A DNA stretch of 64,000 bases from Flammula alnicola (taxonomy: Eukaryota; Basidiomycota; Agaricomycetes; Agaricales; Strophariaceae). The notes under the pieces are model-generated. The model ran no database searches. It was not told the origin of the DNA and saw only the letters and a list, made by a program, of their open reading frames with translations. Position 1 is the first letter of the stretch. Each line of letters starts with the position of its first letter. Below are positions 23,244 to 36,000 of this stretch, one piece after another. The stretch covers positions 310,001 through 374,000 of the forward strand of contig JADNRV010000016.1 in NCBI GenBank assembly GCA_015499995.1. The letters are read 5' to 3'. The position numbers and the translations under genes are program-made.

Positions 23244-26200
23244 TCATGTTTCCATGGATGCAGACTCCAGAGGAGTGTTGGGTTTGTCCGCGTCGCTAAC
23301 TGGCGCATGATTGCTTTCTCCTTGCTTTGCTGCACCTTTGTAGATTGGCCTCGGCTTGGGTCTTGGTCGCAAGTTCAGCTCCATGGCACGATGGTCCATC
23401 ACACTTTCACTAGCGCCGGCAGGAACGAAATTATCCTCATCGCCATTTGATAGCGTCAGATCCTCGTCGCTTGCCGACTCTCGGGCCTTGCCTTTCCCAG
23501 CCCGACCTTTTCTGCCTGTCCCTCTGCCTCTGCCTCTTGCGCTTGCAGAAGCGGAAGTTTTGGAACTTCGAGTTTTGACAGACGACGCAGTCAGCTTTTG
23601 AGACTTGGCCTTGCCTTTTCCCTTGGAATTTTCAATGGTCGGCGTCACTGATTTCCTCTTTCGTTTCTTCGCAGGTGGCCCGCCGTTGTGATCACTATTG
23701 CTGTCCTCTGCGTCGTTATCATCAGATGTAGACGTAGACTGTGGTGTGACAGAACCACTCTTCTGACGGTTCCTAAAGTCTGAGATGACTTGCTGCAGCC
23801 GCTTGCTTGCATAAGCCTGGCGTTGTCGCGGCGCATAGGTACCACTTCCAGCCGAGATGTCCAGATAGTCATTAAGGTTGCCTTGTTTATTTAAAGCAGC
23901 GGTCTGTGATAGCAGTCACTGAATCATGTCATCCGTATTATGTAGGAACTGAAAAAGCATACCTGGTTACGTTTATTCATCCTCTGAATAATCGGCAGGA
24001 GCAGTTCATCAACTTTGGACTGACGCCATCCAAGTTCGGCCTGAAAGAAGCTGGAAATTAGGAAGTTAGGCAATGACACTTCCACTTCAGTGACAAACAG
24101 CGTACTCGCGAAGGCCGTCGAGATCAGGCATGCCCCATTTGAAAGGCTCCTCTGAGCTATCCACTGTGGGATGGTAATATGCGTCTCTCTGATATTAACG
24201 TCAGCGGCATTGCATGGTGAAAGAGGATTCCTCATCGCACCACTATAGAATTGGGCCAGTCATTGGCGAGATATAAATTCTTAAATTTCTTCTTCTGAAA
24301 AGCCAAATAAGCTGTTGCACTCTATTCGCAAGTGGAAAGAATGCTACTCACAAATTGTTTACGAAATTTTGATTTATTGTCTTCTTCTCGATCTTGTCCG
24401 GACTGCACCTTTGTCCACCAGTCCCTGAATTTGAATAGACCATTATGGCCAGGAAATTCTTTCAACAACTCCATGGCAACAACGGGACCAACACCAGGCA
24501 GGCCCTCAGTATAATCACTACCGAGGAGATATGCCAGTTGGATAAGAGTGTCGCGGTCCAGTCCCAACTCTCTGGACAAGTCGGTAAGCAGGAAACATTC
24601 CACCGTTTTCGATTGGTTAAACATGTTCTTGTAAACTCGTTGGGCGCCAAAGAGGAAAACGTCTGAATCGTCTGTGATCACCCCGTCCACCAAGCCTAGA
24701 GATACAAGCTCGGCGCATTGGGCTTCTGCTTCCATGGGCGCCGTAATGTATGGGATGCCGAAAAGCCGCAACATAATCTGTAATCAACGTACTTTAGCAA
24801 TGTGCTTTGTCGTGTAAAAGCTACAAGACAGATACCATAATTTGGGAGATCATTTGTTGAGTGATGTCCTCCGAATCACGCATGGCAGCTTTTCGTTGCC
24901 GGTTAAGATTCGTGATTTCTTCATCTATTTCTTTCCTGACATCGTCCATGTTCTTCCCTTTCACTTGTGACATAAAACGGGCAAATTCTCCTTCTTCCGC
25001 ATGGACGTCCATTTCTTCCGCGGCGTCCCAATCTTCGGCTATCCCAGGAGGAGAGGGTGCAATGTCAACGTCACGAGAGGGCGAAGGAGTGCGCGACCAA
25101 GCAAAAAGAGGTTCTTCAATACTGTCATCTTGAAACCCGGATGGCGGCGAATTTATATGCCGTGAGGGAGAGGTCCATGGTTGAGTCTGGGCTGGGTCTG
25201 AAGTATCCTCTGCAACACGGTGGGATGGCAGTGGTGATGGAGATTTAGCAAGTGGCACAGGTTCGGGTAAGGTGCCATCTGAAGGTTGGATGTCGACCGG
25301 AACTTCTTCCATGTCTTCATCAGACTCCGAAGTGGCCTGGATCAAGTCTTCCCGTTTGTCAGTTTGTCCTAAAAGCATGCCTGATAGAACAAATGTCGCA
25401 GATGAATCGTGACCAGTATGGGAGGAGCTGGAAACATTGACCTGAATCTGTTCAGTGTGATCAACGCTGCTGGAAGTTTCCATTGGCAACGCGAGAGAAC
25501 GGCGGAGTGGTATTACAACTTGCATGTCATGGTCGTCAGAATCCGACACCGTCTCAGAAATAGCAGGAGGTTTATTTGGCGAAGACAGCAATGTCGGTTT
25601 TCCAAAAAAAGTGGAAACGTTTGAAGGTTTTGAGGAAGATGACTGGATGCGGCTGGTACTCGGGCTGGCGTTAGCCATTGAAAGCGCTGACGCCAATCGA
25701 CTGGCTGGTGAAAAGTCAACATAAAAATCATCGTCTGATGACATTTCTCTTGCTTCCGAGGATGGCATGGGCCGGTCATCTTCTGATTTCTTTTCGTGAG
25801 ATACAGAAGTTGGGCGAGTCATCGACGTTTGAGATTGATCCAACGACGCTTGGACAGCATACGCAACCAAATCGTCGTCGTCGAAATCGTCATGATCATC
25901 TTCCAGATCGAAGAGAGGAGTAGACTTCATTTTACGATTGATGGGCCTAGTTGTCAAAGGACGCAATCCCTTCGAGGTGTGCCTCGCAGCGATACCGGAC
26001 AACGCCATTTCCCTTTGATATGCTCGTAGATCAGGATCGGGAGCAGCGGGTGTTGGTCTGAAAAATACATCAGATATTGAAAGTCCACCCAACATTCTGG
26101 CTTACACCTCAACCTCTTCCATATCAGCGTCGCTTTCGTCTTCTTCATCTCCTTCTGGCTTTGCCTCTTCGTGGTCAAGTACTATTGGCTTTTCGCGAGT

Positions 26201-27371
26201 ACCGGTGTCTTTGATTCCCAATATCCAACCTCCCTCTTCGCCCTCGTTCTTCATCAAGATATATTCTTTGTTGCGTTCGCTGGCAATGCGGATTGGTATC
26301 GCTATATGGGCGCTTCCTATTGAGTCTGTGGTCGTGAGGAGTTGTTGGGTTAGGGAGTTTCGTTGACGGAGATTCATGATTTGTTGTTTCGAGAAATCCA
26401 GCGGTGTACGAGCGCTCTTAAGCATCTTGTGAAGGCGAGCGTAGGAGGTTTGACGAGATTTCAGCCGCAAGTCACCAATAATTTCATATTGTATCTCGGT
26501 AGGAAGTTCTCGGAAGGCAGAGGAATTAATATCAAAATCTTCAGGACGCATCTCTTCAATGAAGGCACGGAGTTCGTCCTCTGTGGCAAGTCGGGGATCT
26601 GGCGCAGCAGACCGAGTAACCTTGTTAATAGCTTCCCCCATGTCAACTTGGGGTACATTGTATGGATCGTGGTCATAGAATTTGCTCTTTTTTGCTGAAC
26701 TTGATGAAGGAGCCGGCGGCTTTCTCTTGGAGGGGGTTTTGGGCATAGAACCATCAACGTCCTCCAAGTATACAGTGTCATCATTCAGTTCGATATGGCG
26801 AGGTGGTTTCTTTCCTTTCGGACTTTCTGGGTTCTTTCTAAAACAAAATTGAATTAGTTAGAAACAATGGCAATGAAAAATAGAATGTTTTACACATACT
26901 GAGCCTGATTCAAAGCCTCGCGTCTCATTTGTGCAGCAAGGAGCTTTTCGGCCAACTTTACATGACTCGCTGCAGCCCCACTCTTCTTCTTCTTCCGTTC
27001 GTTCTGAAGAAACGTGGGTTTGGGTCTGCAATTGAAGAACTACTTGCACATACCAGTGTACTCCTTTTCAATGCAGGTGCACCTCCATCAAAGACAAAGA
27101 CCGGCTTGATTCCATAGAACAGAAGCTTGGATATTCGACGCAAGAAGCCTAACACATGGGCATTGACCAAGGCGCGTCCATCCTTATCACGCATCGTAGC
27201 CTGGAACTGATATATCCAGATACTTGAATCAATGGCCATGGCCTTGCCTTCAGCCGTTTCCAGCCTTATAATGAACTTTAAGCGTTGCCTAAGGGAGGAG
27301 AACGCGAGAAACACATACATCACTGGCCGACCCACTGGGGTCAGAAGGGTCCATAATGACTTTACACCCAT
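23244..27371 (-). CDS. RAD2: RAD2/XPG nucleotide excision repair endonuclease
   Basis: XPG/Rad2 makes the 3' incision in nucleotide excision repair. The ATG at 27371 starts [17 protein letters not shown], and splicing across [18 protein letters not shown] restores the XPG N domain, which continues through [14 protein letters not shown] long acidic spacer follows, as expected for Rad2 and unlike the short FEN1, with many Ser/Asp stretches and [19 protein letters not shown]. The XPG-I domain appears at about 24650-24774 ([19 protein letters not shown], then [12 protein letters not shown]) and the helix-hairpin region as [20 protein letters not shown]. The C-terminus is basic and repetitive ([17 protein letters not shown]), probably a nuclear localisation region, with a stop at 23244. 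Several introns interrupt the 3' third. The gene converges on COX11, with 172 bp between stops. Confidence 0.9.
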
Positions 27372-27833
27372 CTATCATCAGAGTATGATTATCAGGGTGC
27401 GAGATATGGCATGCTGTTTCAAATAGAAAACACTGAATCGTCGCCTGTGGTCGCGGTAGAATTGCAAGAAGGCCAGCCTAAAATTAGTCACATACATAAC
27501 CAAACTTTGACAACCGAGTCATGAAATAGCTTTGTTCAACTGGCCAGCGGGAGCGAAATGAATTCATTCTGTATATCCATAAGGTATTGTCAATCCAAGT
27601 TGCGATGTCTATATGGCGAATGATAACTTTTTAAGGTAAATAATTAATGATCACCCAAAGCTGATCCTCAGCCAAATGCCAAAACGAAGGGTATATTACA
27701 TAGATATATAATGAAGGAAAAATTGCACAAGGACGGTATGTAGTGCGAGGAGATCTAGCAAGATTCAAAAAGCAAGAGAGTCCATATCGTAGCATCGTAA
27801 CGTTGGTCGTGATTTTGAAAGATAATTTTTTGT
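27372..27833. other. Intergenic region between RAD2 and the PH-domain gene
   Basis: Upstream flank of RAD2 and 3' flank of the next minus-strand gene. AT-rich, no open frame of note. Confidence 0.5.
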
Positions 27834-30800
27834 TTACTTTGGGCTAGTCGGGCGGGATGGACGTCCACGATCAACAGTTTCAACCCCAGCACGAGCAAGA
27901 GGCGATCCTCTGCTAGCTGGAGAGCTGGTGCGCGATGAGAATTGGGTCTGGTTCGGTGGCTGAAGGCCTGCATCGTTCATTGGAGAGCCGTTTACGACAC
28001 CTGGGGAGGACCTTGGGTCGAAATTGGACATGCCTGTCATTTGCATTGGTAGAGGTGCTTGACCGCCCATTTGTGGCCCACCCATACCCATACCCATTCC
28101 CATTCCCATCATGGGCATACCCATCATTGACATGCGAGGGTCGTACCCTGACCCCATTGCAGGCATCGCAGACATTCCAGTCATGGCGGGGTTCATGGCG
28201 GGGTTCATACCCGTCATGTTTGGATTGACTTGAGAAGGAGCCCCACCCCCACCCTCGCCTCCAACCTGGGAACCCGCGACAGAGAACGCCATCATAGCTT
28301 GTTGGTAAGCTTGAGCAGCCTGCTGAGCGGCAAACAGATGCGGATTGAAATTGCCCATCATTCCAGGATAGCCCATCTGGCCAGTCATCATCGGGTTCAA
28401 CGGTGCCATGCCTCCTCCAGTCATCATCGGGTTCATCCCTCCACCGGTCATCATCGGGTTCATGCCCATCATGGGATTCATACCCATCATCATGGGGTTG
28501 GCCATCATGGGGTTATACCCAAACTGACCACCGTACATCGAACCGGTGCCGCCTTGCTGCATTTGGTCGAGCTGCTGGCGTTGATGATCGTCGAAGCGTC
28601 GCTGCCTCTCTTCCGCAAGACGCTTCTCGCGTTCTCGCTCCGTCAACGCAGCACCTACGCCTCCTTCTCGTTTCCTCTCGCGTTCGTGGGCAGTAATGGC
28701 ACCGAGCAGACCAGTTTGAGGGGGAGGTGGTTTGTTGGGCACGTTGATGAGAGAAGCACCGTTTTCACGCGCAACTTCCTCTTGCCTTCGAGCGGAACGA
28801 TCCTCCTTGTCTTGCAAGCCGGCGGAGAGAAGACCCTGAGGTGTGAATGCCTTGGTCATAGTTTCAGATGGCCCTAGTTGAACAAAGGTATCTCGAGCAG
28901 GGGCAGCAGGCTGCTCAGCACGTCCAGGAGTACGTCCAGGATCCAACACTTGACTCCAGACAGTGTGACGAGCAGCCCCGGGGGCTGGGAATTCTGCTTG
29001 AGTACGAATCGGCGTGCCGTCCTCATAATAGTACGCCTGTCGGAATATTGGTCGGAGATCATTCGGCGTGGGATGGGCTGAGGACCATGGAAGTCTTCAC
29101 CTAGCATATATTAGTCAATCGAAACAACAATAACACAGACAACGTACCAGTTGCGCGATTGCCAGGGATCTGTGGCAAATTCTTGCAGGTCGGAGATGGG
29201 AAGGGGTGGGGGGTACATCTTGAGCGTAGTCGCTCGGTCCAGATTGCAATGACTGATTCTGTCCTTGTCTCGCCGAGCTCGCCCCCGAAGACATGCCATG
29301 ATGAGATGACACACTCTGTGGTCCACGACTCATGCGCCTCGCAGAGTCCGAGTCGACATTCTCTTCGTCATCATCGTCATCATCTTCCTCCTCTCCTCTT
29401 CCTCTTCCTCCTCGCTACTCTCCCACGCCCCAGCGACCCTCGACTTCCGCTTCCCATTCGCCCTGCCTGGTTTGTGAGATGCAGCATGCAACGCGGCCTG
29501 TTGGGCCTGGGCTTTCAGCTTCCGCTCTGCAGCCTTACTCGATGGAGCAAACGAAGATTTATACGCAACGCCATCGCCCGCGGCGGCCACAGGAGTTCTG
29601 CGACCGTGCGAATTTTAAGGGGCTCCACCTTTTGCAGGCCCAGCGGAGGTGAAGAGGATGACGAAGCGGCCAGATCCTGCGAGTCGGCGATGTCCAAATA
29701 CGAGAGGGCAGCCAACGCCTCGCCGTTGTCGTCATCGTAGGGCAGCTCGGAGGCGACCTCGCTCCCTGGTTCTGGGGGTTGCTGCGGCTGGAGGAGAAGA
29801 CATACTCTCGTCCGCCTCAGTGACAGTTTGGGAAGAAATACTCTCTGCACCGTTGAACGATCGGCCAGCCGTGACCTGGGCCCGTGCACCTGATGGTTTA
29901 CGTCCCAAACCAGACCGCGTCGGGCTTAACCGACCGACCGGGCCATCCCGGAAACGGCATTGCCGCTGATCATCGCCTGGGAGGAGAGTAACTCATCGAC
30001 GCTGGGGACTTGCGTTGTCGACAAAAGCCATTGGCGACCACGTCGTGCTGAACTAGGTTTACTGCTGTCAACGCACTCCTGCCACCGAGATGTTCGATGT
30101 TTGGTGGTGTACCTGGGGTGGCCGTATTCTTATTATTAGCCTTAGGGCGCGAATCTGATTCATCCAACGATGTTTCGTCCTCCTCGAGGAAGAGTCTGTC
30201 TGCTTCTGCTTGTTTCGTTGTTGCTCACGTTGCTGCCGAAGCACGCGCCACTCGCTCCAGAATCAGACTGTTGCATGTAATAGAGCGCACCTGCTTCGTT
30301 AATAAAGTCGTTAGGCTCCGTGGGAGAGGATCGCGCGGCGTTAGATGCAGGAGGCTGTGGCCGCTGGGTTGTATTTGCCTGTTCCCATACGCTCCCTTTC
30401 GGCGAGGTTGCACTGGCCTCCTGATCAGCATTCTTGACGGGCTCGAGTGATCGGGCATGAGCAGTAGATTGGGTCGACACCGTATCTTGTGTTTTAGTAT
30501 GCGCTTGGTCAAGTAAGACATTTATAAACGGCTGTGATGAATTCGGCCATGTTTGTTCTTGAACAGGTGTGACGGGTGCCTTTTCTTGGGGTGGAGGGGC
30601 GATGGATTGTGGAGGCGGCGGGCTTGTCACAGGACTGCGTCTATCAAAAGATGATCCACCTTGCAGTTTAGATGACTCGACATTGGCAGAGGTAGCAAGC
30701 AACGGGGAAGCCGGGGTTGTGGAGGCGGCGGGCTCGTTGGAGGGCTACGTGTATCGAAAGACGACCTACCCTGCGGTTTGGGTGACTCGGCCTTGGCAGG

Positions 30801-33665
30801 ACCGCGAGCGCTGAAGGAGCGAAGGAATGCGAGGCAGAGGACTTATTGGAGGACTCCTTGTATCGAAAGACGATCTACCTTGCACTGCAAGTTTGGATGA
30901 CGACTCGACATTGGCAGAGGTAGCGAGCGACGTCCGGCTCTGATTAAACCCGTTCGTCGAGGCTTGGCTACTCATACTTGTCAATGGAGAGCCGGCGGTC
31001 ACGGCAGGCGCGCTTTGGCTGGGCGGCAAATATGTAGGACTGGCAGGCGTTGGACTATGAGAGATCGGGCCATTCAGCAAGGTAGACGGTCCCGTAGGAG
31101 AAGGTCCTGGGGAAACGGCGCTAGTAGCAGAGAGTCCTGCGCTAGGCGGCCCTGCAATAATAACATCTTGGTGTTGTTGTTGTTGGTCACTCTGTGGAGA
31201 GCCGACGCTTTGGAACGAAGATTGTCCACGGTTCAACATTGATGCACCATCCATCGACGTGCGCTGACCGTGCGTCAAAATACTGCTCCTCTCAGTAATA
31301 GGCGTCAGAGGGCGTTCACGAGACGGCATCGCGTTGGCAGTACTAGGGCCCCCAAAGCTTAGCGGGGGCAGCACAGAAGCAAGGTCAGAACTCTGCTGTA
31401 AATCTTTCTGAGGAAGTGGCGGAAGATTATTGTTCTGGCTGGAAACACCGATGGGCGGGAGCGATGGCGGCGGTGAACCGGTTCCGGGCAGTTGGCCAAG
31501 CGGACGTTGTTGGACAACTTGCACAGCGGGCTTCATATGCGTCAGCATAAGCTTCTTCATCTCTGCCCTTATTGCTGAAGTGCGGTCGTCTCGAGGATCC
31601 ATTTTCTCCACGACTTCGCGCTCGAGGAACAAATTCTGAGGACAGTTTCATTGAGCACTAACATCGAATTAAAGAACGACACATACCTCTTTTGAGGACC
31701 CACTGGGTACCCAAACATCAACGAGACAGGGTCGCGAGGGTCCCAAGTCCATGCTTCTGGCCTTCCATACAACTCAAAGGCATCATGAAGAGCTGCAAGA
31801 CAATCACGTCAAGACAAACCGAGATATGCGACCAGTTAGATACTTACCGACAACCCATTTCAACATTTCAGCTGCCTGCCCAACGTTATTTTCCAGCTCC
31901 GGCATGACCAAAACCCATCCTTCCCTTGTACGCAACGCCGCAGCTAAATCATCGTCCCCAAAAGTACCCTCAATCTTAATCAAGGTACTCCGGTTTATGA
32001 GTTCCGGGCGTTCAGGGTACACCCCAAACGCCTGCGTAACACTGTGCACCGTCATCAGAGGCTTCTTCCGGTCCTTGGGTTTCGGCGACGTGAACATGGT
32101 GATCAGGGCTTCGTGGGGATGGGCGGATTCGACGCATTGGTCTCTCTCGAGAACAGGTGCGACATGCGTTTCTTCTTGATCGTCGCGTGTGTGTGGCCAT
32201 TGGCTCCTGGGCCATCAAGCCGTCTGTGCCTTCCTGAACCAGAAACCACACTCTCTTCCAGTCCGTCTGACCTGCGATGCGAACACGAGCCCAACCTTCT
32301 GTCTTTCCACGAACCAGAGTGGTTGGGACATCTCGAGCTACGAAGATGATTGATGTTAACTCAGAACTGGGTATTGAATAGATAAACTCACCACTAAGGG
32401 TGATCCTGATCAGATGCGCGGTATATATCTCCTCGAGCCGCGACTTCTCCCATGCAGCCAATCGAAGACTTGCAGCCCACGAAATCAGAGCGGCGGTGGA
32501 CGGACACGAAAAGAGAAGAAGGTTTGATCCTGCAGTATTTAGCGTAAGCACGTTGGTATATCGCTTTGACGGTGTTGTCGGGGTAGCAGGCACGGTAACG
32601 GAGCCCAAGACTTGAACGAACTGCAGAATGATAAGACAAAGAACACATAGACATTGATATGCTACATACCGCATCTGTCACGTTAATGTAAGACGGCGGG
32701 ACTTCTTTGCCTTGTTTGTTGGCTTCTTGAATTTCTTTCATGTCCCATACACTCAAAGTCGTCCCACCGAGCTGTGCCCACACCTCTGTCCACCCGTCGT
32801 CTTTGTGAGGTTTCTGACCGTCGGGCTGACGCTCAAAACGGCGCACGAGAGGCCCAGAGAAATAAACCTTGTGAGCATGAGCAATCGTAAGTTGAACGAC
32901 AGAGCGAATTTCGGGATGTAGAGGAGGCGGCGCTGGAGGTTGAGATGTCTGCGAGCCAGCCTGTATAGACGGAGAGCGTGTCACAGTGGATCCAGTTGAT
33001 ACATGGCCATTGCTCGCGGCATTAGACTGTGGTTGCGGTTGTAGTTGCGGTCGTTGTGGTTGCTGTTGTGGCGGAGGAGGTTGCGATTGCAACTGTTGGT
33101 TATATTGTTGCGGCTGTTGGGGTGGGGCCTGCGAGGCAAAATTGGTCGATGGCTGCTGCTGCTGCATGCCGTAAGGAGAGGATTGGGTGTTCTGCGGAGG
33201 CTGCGAAAGCTGTCCTTGCCTCGGTGGGGGTGACGAGAAGCTATTTGACAATGGAGGCACATATGACTGAGGGGATGTGGATCCACTTCCACTCATGTTT
33301 GAATTTCCTGAAGAAATGTTCTTCTGAAGCACACTGCTTTGACCGTCAGTCGAATGTTTGTTCCGGTGAAAAGAAAAGAAAGACGGAGACCGAGAAGGGG
33401 GCATCTCAGGCGATTGGGATAAAGGTGGGGCCTGGATTGGTGAGTTTAGGTTGTTGGAACCCACTGGCTGATTTCGAGGAGGGATTTGGGCCTGGTTTTG
33501 CTGTAGCTGGTTGTACTGCTGAATCGGCGCCTGTTGTTGGTTGAACTGGTTCTGATAAAGCTGCTGCTGGCTATCCCTTGCGCGGAGTTGCTGAAATCGA
33601 GGGGGAGGGATATAACCGTTCCTTGATTCCCAGTGGGGAGTAACCGCCTGAGGATAAGAAGTCAT
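27834..33665 (-). CDS. Large PH-domain protein, Caf120/Skg3-like
   Basis: The family includes yeast Caf120 and Skg3, linked to the CCR4-NOT complex and cell polarity. The ATG at 33665 begins MTSYPQAVTPHWESRNGY. A Gln/Pro-rich, disordered N-terminus (33000-33600) precedes a PH domain beginning VYFSGPLVRRFERQPDG and continuing over introns with GWTEVWAQLGGTTLSVWDM and LLLFSCPSTAALISWAASLR. A second conserved part, AFGVYPERPELINRSTLIKI and WVLVMPELENNVGQAAEMLKW, follows, then LYGRPEAWTWDPRDPVSLMF. The C-terminal part is Met/Gly-rich, with repeated GMNPMMTGG units (28400-28540), ending at 27834. Between 29.1 and 30.25 kb the coding signal changes frame at least five times without splice sites to explain it. 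Therefore either the local sequence is unreliable or the gene is damaged. Confidence 0.75.
30600..30930. repeat. Tandem repeat, about 110-bp unit, in the PH-domain gene
   Basis: Three imperfect copies begin near 30600, 30715 and 30825. Each contains a version of TCGAAAGACGA-CTACC (seen as TATCAAAAGATGATCCACC in the first copy). Two of them carry GACTCGACATTGGCAGAGGTAGC (split here as GACTCGACATTGG plus CAGAGGTAGC) at about 30680 and 30905. They encode repeats of the form GRSSFDTRSPP. The frame breaks downstream of this array. Confidence 0.6.
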
Positions 33666-34139
33666 GCGGATGGCGACTTGAACTGGAATGCGAACTTGTC
33701 AAGGCTTCATGCTGTGGCACTGCTCGATTCCGCACGTGTCCATATCGAGAGCACAATCAGATTCAATTCAAATTGACTCTCTGCGACGATTGCGGTGACG
33801 GTGCGCGCCAGCGCTCACATCGTCCAATCGGCGACCCCAAAACACCCAGAGCCGCTGAGATGCACATAAAAAGCCTTTCAAAGTTCAATACAATCTCATT
33901 CCAATCCTTAACAAACATGACAGTGACATCATGCCGTCGGGTTCGTACTCTTCCGTTGCTCTTCCATCGAATATCTCTGAAAAGTCCGACACAAGGCATT
34001 GGCCATGAACCAGCCATGGTTACCTATTTACCCTTCCCTCTTTCTAGGATCCTGGACCACTAGGCTCACTGGTGCATGGACTACTTTGATCGCAGAAAGA
34101 CTTGTAAACGGTGCGCGCCTTCGGATTTCTTGTCTCCCT
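33666..34139. other. Upstream flank of the PH-domain gene
   Basis: Presumed promoter region of the minus-strand gene. Short frames only; no motif can be assigned. Confidence 0.4.
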
Positions 34140-34269
34140 ACTTCCTTAACTTCGATCTCGAGCTCCAGAATAATCTCAGTGGGCCACTCGCCGCGATCAT
34201 GGGTGACGATTGCCCTGGGACGATGCTACCTGGCAACGATTTACGGGCTGTTACGGGCTTCTGACTCAT
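34140..34269 (+). repeat. 130-bp direct repeat, left copy
   Basis: Begins ACTTCCTTAACTTCGATCTC and contains AATAATCTCAGTGGGCCACT. It matches 36001-36139 at what looks like 85-90 percent identity, with a 6-bp insertion in the right copy. The two copies flank the LamG-like gene in the same orientation. Confidence 0.7.
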
Positions 34270-34912
34270 CCAATGTTCACATACTTAATTATACTAATCC
34301 CCACTTCCTTCAAAAACCACATCGACAGCAACGACGACAATTACCACTGCCACTGCCACCACTCCAACTCACCGGCCCGTGTCCCCCTCCCTCAATCGAT
34401 GTGGGCCGCGCTCGTCGATGCCAGGTCCTCATCCTCACGCCGATTGAGAACGATGAGAATAAGTACGCGCTGGATCCTTTGGCAGGAATTCGAGGCCGTG
34501 ATATGTAAGGCTGAGCCTTTCACGGTCGCGAGCTCGATCACCCCTTATAAGTCTCTTCTGGCTTGACTCTTTCTTACCTGTACCGTATTGTCGTTAGCTC
34601 TCCAAAAGGTTCACTACGGTCTTTCACTGTGACGTTCATTCTGGGGTTCTTCATATCTGGTCTCCTGATATCCCGCTCTCCTCACGGGTTCTTTTCCTGG
34701 GCCTTAAATGATGTTTAAGCTAGAACTTGGTAGAACGGCCATGAAAAAGTGCCAAATTTGTTCAAGGTCTGCCAGTGAATGTGAAGGTTCTGTCAACGAA
34801 CATTTGAACACTTGTCTTCAAGCGGACTCGGACGGACCGCTCGAGTCGGGGCCATTTCACTTATAAGCAATGCATTTGTGCGTGCTAGACAGCCCAAGCC
34901 CCATCTGCAGCC
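34270..34912. other. Upstream region of the LamG-like gene
   Basis: No gene supported. The sequence CCCTTATAAG at about 34540 recurs at about 36195 on the far side of the gene, hinting that the flanking homology continues discontinuously. TTATAAG at about 34860 lies some 50 bp before the ATG and may be a TATA box. Confidence 0.4.
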
Positions 34913-35663
34913 ATGTCTACCAGTATGTCTATCCTCTATCCGCGACGCTGTATCAGCTAATAATGATGTCTAGCTTCGAAGTTGTGCCCGCATTGCTTCC
35001 TTCCCGACACATCGACTCAGATCGCTCATTGGTCATTCCACGGCACCCTGGACGACATCTCCGCCAATCAGGTTGGCCCGGCGGTCATCGTCGGCAGCAA
35101 CGTTGGGCTCGCATTCGAGGACGCATCCCGCAGCCAGCTCGAAAAGGGATACATCAAGATCCGCAACCCCGGATATCTCAACATTCCGAACGTCAATATC
35201 CAGTCGGAGAGCTTCACATTCGCTTTCTCTCTGCGATTGACCGCGCCTCGACGGCGAGACAGATCTTGCTCAGCAATTGGTCCTCTGGCCAATGGCAGTT
35301 CATCAGCACGGTCGATGCGACCGGGACGTTGAGCAGCGAACTGCGACGCAACATGCAGACGGACGGATCCAATCCTGAACAAGGTCTCGTCGCCGTCACC
35401 ACCGCTAAACCGGTCCCAGTAGGCACCTGGTTCGACGTCGCGTTCTCGTACGATGCTTCCAAGCGAACCTATTCCGTCTACATCGACCAGCAGAAGTCGG
35501 CCTCTCGGTTGTACGCTCGTCGGTCACCGATTTGACGCTTCATACGAGCGACGTCAAATACGTGCAGTTCGGGAACAAGGCCGACGACAATCCTTCCACT
35601 GGCAACCTAAATGCTGATCTCCGCAACCTTCGCTTCTTCAAGTTGCACGCGTCGACTCCGTGA
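34913..35663 (+). pseudogene. LamG-like (concanavalin A-fold) lectin/glucanase domain gene, two frame breaks
   Basis: The gene would begin with a 10-nt exon (34913-34922), a GT-AG intron, and an exon from 34974 giving MSTTSKLCPHC. The body has the beta-sandwich pattern of LamG/ConA-like domains: AHWSFHGTLDDISANQVG, then FTFAFSLRLTA, WQFISTVDATG, VGTWFDVAFSYDASKRTYSV, and KYVQFGNKADDNPSTGNLN with a TGA at 35661-35663. Two single-base frame changes, near 35240-35255 and near 35505-35515, interrupt it. No signal peptide is visible, so a functional ancestor would be cytoplasmic or unconventionally secreted. Base composition is more GC-rich than the flanks. Direct repeats on both sides suggest the segment moved or was duplicated as a unit. 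Function cannot be stated beyond a probable carbohydrate-binding fold. Confidence 0.6.
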
Positions 35664-36000
35664 TACCGTGTGTGACTTCCTTTCTTTTGACTACTATTTT
35701 TGATTGTGATATAAACAGGCTGCAAGCGAAAGGCCGAGAAAGTTATCAAATCCGCGATAAGATGCACGAGGTGTGCGTAGGCAGCTTAACCAAATGTATT
35801 CCAAATCACCTGTATAAATTGAATCAGTGTCATGAGAACCCAAACAAGGCCGAGGGAAAATGCTCGCTCTTTGTGTGGGCCCGAGAGTCCAGTCATTGTC
35901 ATATCAGGTGCCTCTCATTTCTATTTCTCATCTGTCCCCCGATTCCGTGGTGTTGTGAGATGTCAAACATAAGAAGTTTCATCTCGCCATGGCCCATGCC

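Noticed and set aside
28230..28877. 215-codon plus-strand open frame rich in His and Ser
   Set aside because: It is the antisense shadow of the Met/Gly-rich region of the PH-domain gene.
33029..33544. 171-codon plus-strand frame rich in Val and Ala
   Set aside because: Antisense shadow of the Gln/Pro-rich N-terminus of the PH-domain gene.
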